Part shown: piece by piece, positions 5,493-8,961 of the stretch
How the letters are laid out: every line of letters starts with the position of its first letter
How positions within the stretch are numbered: the stretch's first letter is position 1
NCBI GenBank assembly: GCA_023413275.1
Contig: JAEZPX010000157.1
Span: forward strand, 1-8,961
Direction of reading: 5' to 3'
Length of the DNA stretch: 8,961 nt
Origin: Bacillota bacterium
GTDB taxonomy: Bacteria > Bacillota > Clostridia > Lachnospirales > Anaerotignaceae
Notes under the pieces: generated by a model
What the model was told of the DNA's origin: nothing
What the model saw: only the letters and a program-made list of their open reading frames with translations
The model's database searches: none
Position numbers and translations under genes: made by a program

Positions 5493-6587
5493 ATGGATCA
5501 TTTATCTAAATTCTTGAGAAGGTTAGGCCATTGGAGAGAGAGCTTGCTTGCCGAGAAGGTTGATTTATATAAGGATGAAATATGTAATAGAAATTATAAC
5601 AATTTTCTAGGATTAACAGCCGTAGGTATTATTATAACTTGCGGAATTTTATTAGTGAGCTTACCTTTATCCGAATATTTTACATTTAATAATCAGATAT
5701 TTGTATTGTTAGGTTTTTGTATTATTTTATATTTCATAGCCAAGTTTTATCTACATAAAAAAAAGAAGTACATCACCCTGATTTTCTATTGTGCATTATC
5801 ACCGGTCATGTTTATGGGGATATTAATGGGTACGTATTTAGATAGGCAAGTTCCGTCAATCACAATTATGGTGTTTTTATGTGTATTAACTTTGTTTATG
5901 ATTGATAAACCTTGGAGAATTATCTTTTATATAACCTGTTCGGCAATGATTTATGCTATTTTATGCTATTATGCAAAACCCAAAGGACTATTTGTTTCCG
6001 ATATGATGCATTTGTTTGCTTTCTACTGTTTGGCGCTTGGGATTAATTTATTGACTTTAAATGAGCGAATTGAAAATGTGGAGAACTTTGTAAAATACAA
6101 AAGCAAGTCGGAAATCGACTTAATGACAGGGGTATATAACAGAGAAGTTGGTCTGCATAAAATAAAACAATTAATTTATAACCAGATTAAGGGTTCGTTT
6201 ATTATCTTGGATATTGACGATTTTAAAAAAATTAACGACCATTTTGGACATATGTATGGCGATGCTGTAATCAAGGAAATCAGCCAATTAATCAAAGGGT
6301 ATTTTTCGCAGGAAGATATTGTTTTGCGTATGGGTGGGGATGAGTTCATTGTTTACTCAATTAACCTAATAGAAATGGACGAATGCAGAAAAGATTTGGA
6401 AGATTTATTGGACTCATTACGTTCTTCTGCCATCGGGCAAGATAAAGGTATTTGCGTAAGTTTTAGTATTGGTTGTGCCATCAATGACAAAGAAGAGGTT
6501 GATTTTAATCGTCTCTATCGTGAAAGTGATCAGTGCCTTTATGTAGCGAAAAATTCAGGCAAAGGCTGTTGCGTAATAAAGAAGTAA
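5493..6587 (+). CDS. Membrane-bound diguanylate cyclase (GGDEF domain)
   Basis: This 364-residue protein would make cyclic di-GMP from two GTP. Residues 1-38 are cytoplasmic and charged. Six hydrophobic helices follow (about 39-59, 70-87, 93-113, 122-137, 141-161, 171-189), then a short linker and a GGDEF domain (about 205-364) on the cytoplasmic face. The domain has DLMTGVYNR (209-217), metal-binding Asp240 in LDIDDFKKIND, and an intact GGDEF (281-285), so activity is expected. The inhibitory I-site, RxxD five residues before GGDEF, reads SQED (272-275). Its Arg is missing, so product feedback at this site is probably lost. The membrane part matches no sensor family I can name; it may sense a small ligand or membrane state. 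GGGGAAGGA (5478-5486) lies 6 bases before ATG 5493. It is a single-gene unit; no EAL or HD-GYP phosphodiesterase or PilZ effector is seen nearby. Confidence 0.93.
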   Translation: MDHLSKFLRRLGHWRESLLAEKVDLYKDEICNRNYNNFLGLTAVGIIITCGILLVSLPLSEYFTFNNQIFVLLGFCIILYFIAKFYLHKKKKYITLIFYCALSPVMFMGILMGTYLDRQVPSITIMVFLCVLTLFMIDKPWRIIFYITCSAMIYAILCYYAKPKGLFVSDMMHLFAFYCLALGINLLTLNERIENVENFVKYKSKSEIDLMTGVYNREVGLHKIKQLIYNQIKGSFIILDIDDFKKINDHFGHMYGDAVIKEISQLIKGYFSQEDIVLRMGGDEFIVYSINLIEMDECRKDLEDLLDSLRSSAIGQDKGICVSFSIGCAINDKEEVDFNRLYRESDQCLYVAKNSGKGCCVIKK

Positions 6588-6638
6588 GTACTTAAAAATG
6601 GCTCAGAGGAAAATTTATGACTAAAATGATATCCATGA

Positions 6639-6677
6639 TACAAAAGCGATACTAAAATATAAAGTATCGCTTTTGTA
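6639..6677. terminator. Hairpin terminator between convergent transcripts
   Basis: A perfect 15-base inverted repeat (6639-6653 and 6663-6677, core AAAGCGATACT) with a 9-base loop lies 51 bases after the cyclase stop and 16 bases after the stop of the minus-strand small-gene pair. On each strand the second arm contains CTTTTGTA, but no long T tract follows. It probably ends transcription in both directions, with only moderate efficiency expected. Confidence 0.72.
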
Positions 6678-6693
6678 CTATAATCAGTGAAGA

Positions 6694-6873
6694 TTAACGT
6701 CCTGTTTTTTGTGCTGCTTTTGCAAAGTGACGTAAGGATTTCATTGTTGTGATTTCAGTGCTACTGTGGGAAATGGTCTGCTGAATTTCATCAGGTAACC
6801 CCTTGTAAAAGTTCTGGGCTCTTGCATTGTTTAAAAGTAAGTCGGCTAAGTCTCTATATTCTTTTCCAAACAT
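6694..6873 (-). CDS. Small protein of unknown function, downstream member of a tandem pair
   Basis: This 59-residue frame runs from ATG 6873 to TAA 6696-6694. A perfect AGGAGG (6887-6882) lies 8 bases before the ATG, strong evidence that it is real despite its size. The protein is hydrophilic, with no signal peptide, membrane segment or cysteine, and probably mostly helical. It shares the pattern EYxxLxDLL, N, A, F, LP, Q, then LR and A with the protein encoded immediately upstream: 17 of 55 aligned positions are identical without gaps, so the two are likely paralogues. The ATG follows the upstream stop with one base between, so translation is probably coupled. I recognise a resemblance to unnamed short clostridial proteins with an FxxLPxxxQ motif, but no function is known to me. 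Spore, stress or adaptor roles would be guesses. Confidence 0.82.
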   Translation of the reverse strand: MFGKEYRDLADLLLNNARAQNFYKGLPDEIQQTISHSSTEITTMKSLRHFAKAAQKTGR

Positions 6874-6874
6874 T

Positions 6875-7051
6875 TTAATAACCTCCTCTCAAAAGATGCT
6901 CGGCATAGCGCCGAAGGTCTAAGTCATAGTGGATGTTGTTTTCGTACTGACGAACGTTTAATTGACGATCTTCCGGCAGAGAATTAAAAAAATCCTTTGC
7001 TTTTGGATTGCGATTTAACAAATCGTCAAGGTTTGTGTATTCTTGAGCCAT
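6875..7051 (-). CDS. Small protein of unknown function, upstream member of a tandem pair
   Basis: This 58-residue frame starts at ATG 7051 and ends at TAA 6877-6875. A GTG three codons earlier (7060) is in frame but forms part of the ribosome binding site GAGGTGAT, which is well spaced for ATG 7051, so the shorter start is chosen. The protein is hydrophilic and charged, with motifs EYTNLDDLL (4-12), KDFFNSLPEDRQ near the middle and LRRYAEHLLRGG near the end. It has no cysteine, signal peptide or membrane helix. It resembles its downstream neighbour and is probably its paralogue. The neighbour's AGGAGG lies inside this gene's last codons (GGA GGT TAT TAA), a tight two-gene operon. I saw no convincing promoter upstream on the minus strand, only a lone TTTACA without a good -10 box. 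Function unknown. Confidence 0.82.
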   Translation of the reverse strand: MAQEYTNLDDLLNRNPKAKDFFNSLPEDRQLNVRQYENNIHYDLDLRRYAEHLLRGGY

Positions 7052-7121
7052 TTTTATCACCTCAACGTTATCTTGTGCAAAAAAAAGAGTTTCATTCTTA
7101 ATTAAAAAGTATGTAAATACT

Positions 7122-7150
7122 TTTATGGCTGGTAATTTGTGTGATATAAT
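7122..7150 (+). promoter_or_regulatory. Promoter of the YigZ-family gene
   Basis: A perfect TATAAT (7145-7150) is preceded by TGA (7142-7144), an extended -10 element. TTTATG (7122-7127), 17 bases upstream, is a weak -35 box. Transcription would start near 7157 and run about 90 bases to the start codon. It lies in the divergent spacer shared with the small-protein pair. Confidence 0.68.
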
Positions 7151-7246
7151 AATTCAATTGTTTGATAAAATTATTTATTTTGGACATTAGTTGGTTAGCA
7201 GCAATAAAAAATAGAAGTTGAAAAAAGGAATTGGTTGGTGAAAGAG

Positions 7247-7900
7247 ATGCTGAATGAATATAAAACCATTTTGACGGAAGCTGAAGCGGAAATAATAGAA
7301 AAAAAATCACGTTTTATTGCTACGGTGCGCCCTGTAAAATCTGAAGAGGATGCCAGGATTTTCATAGAAGAGATGAAAAAGAAATACTGGAATGCAACTC
7401 ACAATGTTTTTGCATTTCAATTGGGGGATCGTAATGATATCCAGCGATTTAGTGATGATGGAGAGCCTCAGGGAACGGCAGGTATGCCTGTTTTAAATGT
7501 GCTTAAGGGTGAGGATATAAAAAATGTAGCAATTGTAGTTACCAGATATTTCGGAGGAACGCTTCTGGGCACAGGTGGATTGGTTCGTGCGTATGGCAAA
7601 GCTGCAAAAGAAGGATTGCTCGCCGCAGGCATAGCTGAACTAATTTTGTATGCAAAATATGAAATCACAGCGGAGTATACGGATTCTGGAAAGGTACAAT
7701 ACGAAATTCTGCAAGAGGGCCATATTCTTTATGACACCCAATATTCTGATAAGGTTGTTTTTATAGTATTTACCAAAGTCGAAGAGACAGAGGCTTTTGA
7801 GAAAAAAATGATAGATGTTTTTAAAGGAAATAGCCCTTTCGAAAAGCTAGGGGAGCAATATGGGGTGTGGCAAGATGGGGAACTATCCATACTGGAATGA
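7247..7900 (+). CDS. yigZ: YigZ/YvyE protein (IMPACT family, UPF0029)
   Basis: From ATG 7247 the protein has 217 residues, the usual size of this family. The N-terminal IMPACT domain (about 15-125) has its hallmarks in order: KSRFIA (20-25), NATHNVFAF (49-57), RFSDDGEPQGTAG (67-79), then TRYFGGTLLGTGGLVRAYG (99-117). A C-terminal domain (about 140-195) fits the DUF1949 fold, which resembles domain IV of elongation factor G. The protein is cytoplasmic. The eukaryotic relative IMPACT/Yih1 binds GCN1 and regulates translation, but the bacterial role is not settled; a link to ribosomes or RNA is inference. Two earlier starts are in frame: TTG 7235 and GTG 7238, the latter 8 bases after AAGGA 7225-7229. 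ATG 7247 is preferred because of its length fit and GGTGA at 7237-7241. It has its own promoter. No clear terminator follows. Confidence 0.95.
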   Translation: MLNEYKTILTEAEAEIIEKKSRFIATVRPVKSEEDARIFIEEMKKKYWNATHNVFAFQLGDRNDIQRFSDDGEPQGTAGMPVLNVLKGEDIKNVAIVVTRYFGGTLLGTGGLVRAYGKAAKEGLLAAGIAELILYAKYEITAEYTDSGKVQYEILQEGHILYDTQYSDKVVFIVFTKVEETEAFEKKMIDVFKGNSPFEKLGEQYGVWQDGELSILE

Positions 7901-8187
7901 AGCTTGCAATAAGGCTTAGAGCTGTGAATTCTCAAGAAAAATAACTTCTAGGAAAATATAGAAATTTTAGGCGCCTTTTGAATTGATTTATTTTTGAAAG
8001 ATATGCCCAATTATGAAACCAGAGGCAATACTTTCCCTTTAAACATTAATATCATTAATATTAGGGATAGAGAGGTTTGTTATTTAGTTAGCTTATGCTT
8101 ACTTATTCGCTGGAAGTGTGTAGTTAAAAGTATCAGTAAAGTAACATAGGAATTTTAGATATGATAAAAAAGGATAGGAGGACTAGG

Positions 8188-8808
8188 ATGAGAGCAGGAC
8201 ATTTGATTTATAAAGTGGATAATTTGGACGAAAGTGTGAAAGAGTGGAGGAATAAGGGGTTCGCCGTTGAATATGGGAAAGCAAAAAATCCTTATAATGC
8301 AATAATTTATTTTAGCGATGGACCTTATATTGAATTGCTGGCGGCAACGGGGATGCCAAAGTGTTTTAAAGTGCTGCTAAACTATATAGGATACAAGGGT
8401 GTTGTGAAACGCTTTGACTCATGGGATTATGGTGCAGAGCGGTGGTGCGGTTTTTGCATTGAAAAAGAACCAGGCGACTTAAAGGTGGAAATAGATTCCT
8501 TAGGCAAATATAAAGAGAAAGGACTCTATATGAAAAATGCAAAAAGAAAGGACACTTATGGAAGAGAACTGAAATTCAAGTGCTTTTTTCCTGCAGATTT
8601 GAGTTTGCCATTTTTAATGAGCTATTTCAATATTGATCCCAAGCCTCTAAATTTTGTACATCCCAATGGATACGAAAGAATTGCAAAAATAACATTTGCT
8701 ACTACGGAACAATCGTCGAAAATAATTCAGAAACTTCTGGACGATCCTATTGTTGAAATCGTGGTTACAGGAGAACCGGGTGTTGTAAAAGAAGTGACGT
8801 TTGCATAG
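8188..8808 (+). CDS. Glyoxalase-like protein (VOC superfamily, Glyoxalase_3 type)
   Basis: This 206-residue soluble protein shows two VOC half-modules. The first begins GHLIYKV with His5 and has NAIIYFSDGPYIELL (37-51), where Glu49 sits at the usual metal-ligand position. The second contains FVHPNGYERIAKI near residues 154-167, a pattern of the glyoxalase-like domain family PF13468. VOC enzymes bind a metal in paired beta-alpha-beta-beta-beta units and include glyoxalases, dioxygenases and antibiotic-resistance proteins. The substrate here is unknown. The start is firm: AGGAGG (8176-8181) lies 6 bases before ATG 8188. An in-frame ATG at 8161 would place that site inside the gene and has no ribosome binding site of its own. 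It appears to be a single gene. I see no convincing promoter in the 287-base spacer before it, and no terminator after it. Confidence 0.85.
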   Translation: MRAGHLIYKVDNLDESVKEWRNKGFAVEYGKAKNPYNAIIYFSDGPYIELLAATGMPKCFKVLLNYIGYKGVVKRFDSWDYGAERWCGFCIEKEPGDLKVEIDSLGKYKEKGLYMKNAKRKDTYGRELKFKCFFPADLSLPFLMSYFNIDPKPLNFVHPNGYERIAKITFATTEQSSKIIQKLLDDPIVEIVVTGEPGVVKEVTFA

Positions 8809-8950
8809 CTTTCCCAAGGTGGGTCTCTGTAGTGCATATAAAATTGATCGATTTTCATTGACGGCAAAGGAATTCCGTGGGAGACTAAATATTGTGCGAG
8901 AGAATAGAAAACAAAAGAGCAATATTGTCCAAGAATGTAGCATGGGGTTA

Positions 8951-8959
8951 TGATATAGT
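8951..8959 (+). promoter_or_regulatory. Possible extended -10 promoter at the window edge
   Basis: TGA (8951-8953) followed by TATAGT (8954-8959) is an extended -10 match resembling the one before the YigZ-family gene. No good -35 box lies 17 bases upstream; TTGTCC (8925-8930) would instead fit an overlapping TATGAT (8949-8954) at 18 bases. A gene would have to follow beyond the window for this to be meaningful. The rest of 8809-8961 shows no gene. Confidence 0.3.
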
Positions 8960-8961
8960 GT

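Noticed and set aside
6617..6655. 12-codon frame with GAGGA 6 bases upstream, running into the hairpin at 6639-6677
   Set aside because: It looks like a leader peptide, but no plus-strand gene follows for several hundred bases, so it is probably chance.
7901..7930. Partial inverted repeat AAGC...GCTT after the YigZ-family gene
   Set aside because: The stem is only about four clean pairs and no T tract follows, so it is not called a terminator.
8045..8063. Two copies of ATTAATAT one base apart, also partly palindromic
   Set aside because: Low-complexity A/T sequence; no further copies and no clear link to a promoter.
8813..8823. CCCA/TGGG hairpin after the glyoxalase-like gene
   Set aside because: Four pairs with a three-base loop and no T run is too weak for a terminator.

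Overview
The window looks like chromosomal DNA from an AT-rich, Gram-positive anaerobe of the Clostridia (possibly Lachnospirales, though that rank is only a guess). Evidence: strong AGGAGG-type ribosome binding sites, A/T-rich intergenic DNA, extended -10 (TGn) promoters, a CIRCE element on a class I heat-shock gene, and clostridial-looking small proteins. I see no insertion sequence, phage gene, CRISPR array, tRNA or rRNA. It reads as a housekeeping and stress-response region with loosely spaced, mostly single-gene transcription units.

Layout. 1-123: last 40 codons of RNase HI (rnhA). 155-430: promoter and gene for a small cold-shock protein, followed by a run of small hairpins ending in a terminator near 574. 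575-864: no convincing gene. 865-1663, minus strand: an HD-domain phosphohydrolase with its terminator and two candidate promoters. 1664-2487: about 0.8 kb of AT-rich DNA without a convincing gene. 2488-5247: the ClpB disaggregase with a perfect CIRCE operator over its promoter and a long terminator hairpin. 5324-6587: promoter, leader with a hairpin, and a six-helix membrane GGDEF diguanylate cyclase. 6639-6677: a hairpin terminator shared by convergent transcripts. 6694-7051, minus strand: two tiny, adjacent, related genes of unknown function. 7122-7900: a YigZ/YvyE (IMPACT family) protein. 7901-8187: spacer with no firm terminator or promoter. 8188-8808: a glyoxalase-like (VOC superfamily) protein. 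8809-8961: spacer with a possible promoter at the very edge.

How they fit together. The genes do not form one pathway. Two encode nucleic-acid or protein stress functions (cold-shock protein, ClpB), and one is a c-di-GMP signalling enzyme. The clearest regulatory logic is HrcA/CIRCE repression of clpB: the -35 box lies inside the CIRCE spacer. The least explained items are the tandem small-protein pair at 6694-7051, the hairpin-rich tail of the cold-shock gene, and the leader hairpin of the diguanylate cyclase. I did not find a clear new multi-gene system; these three are the best leads.
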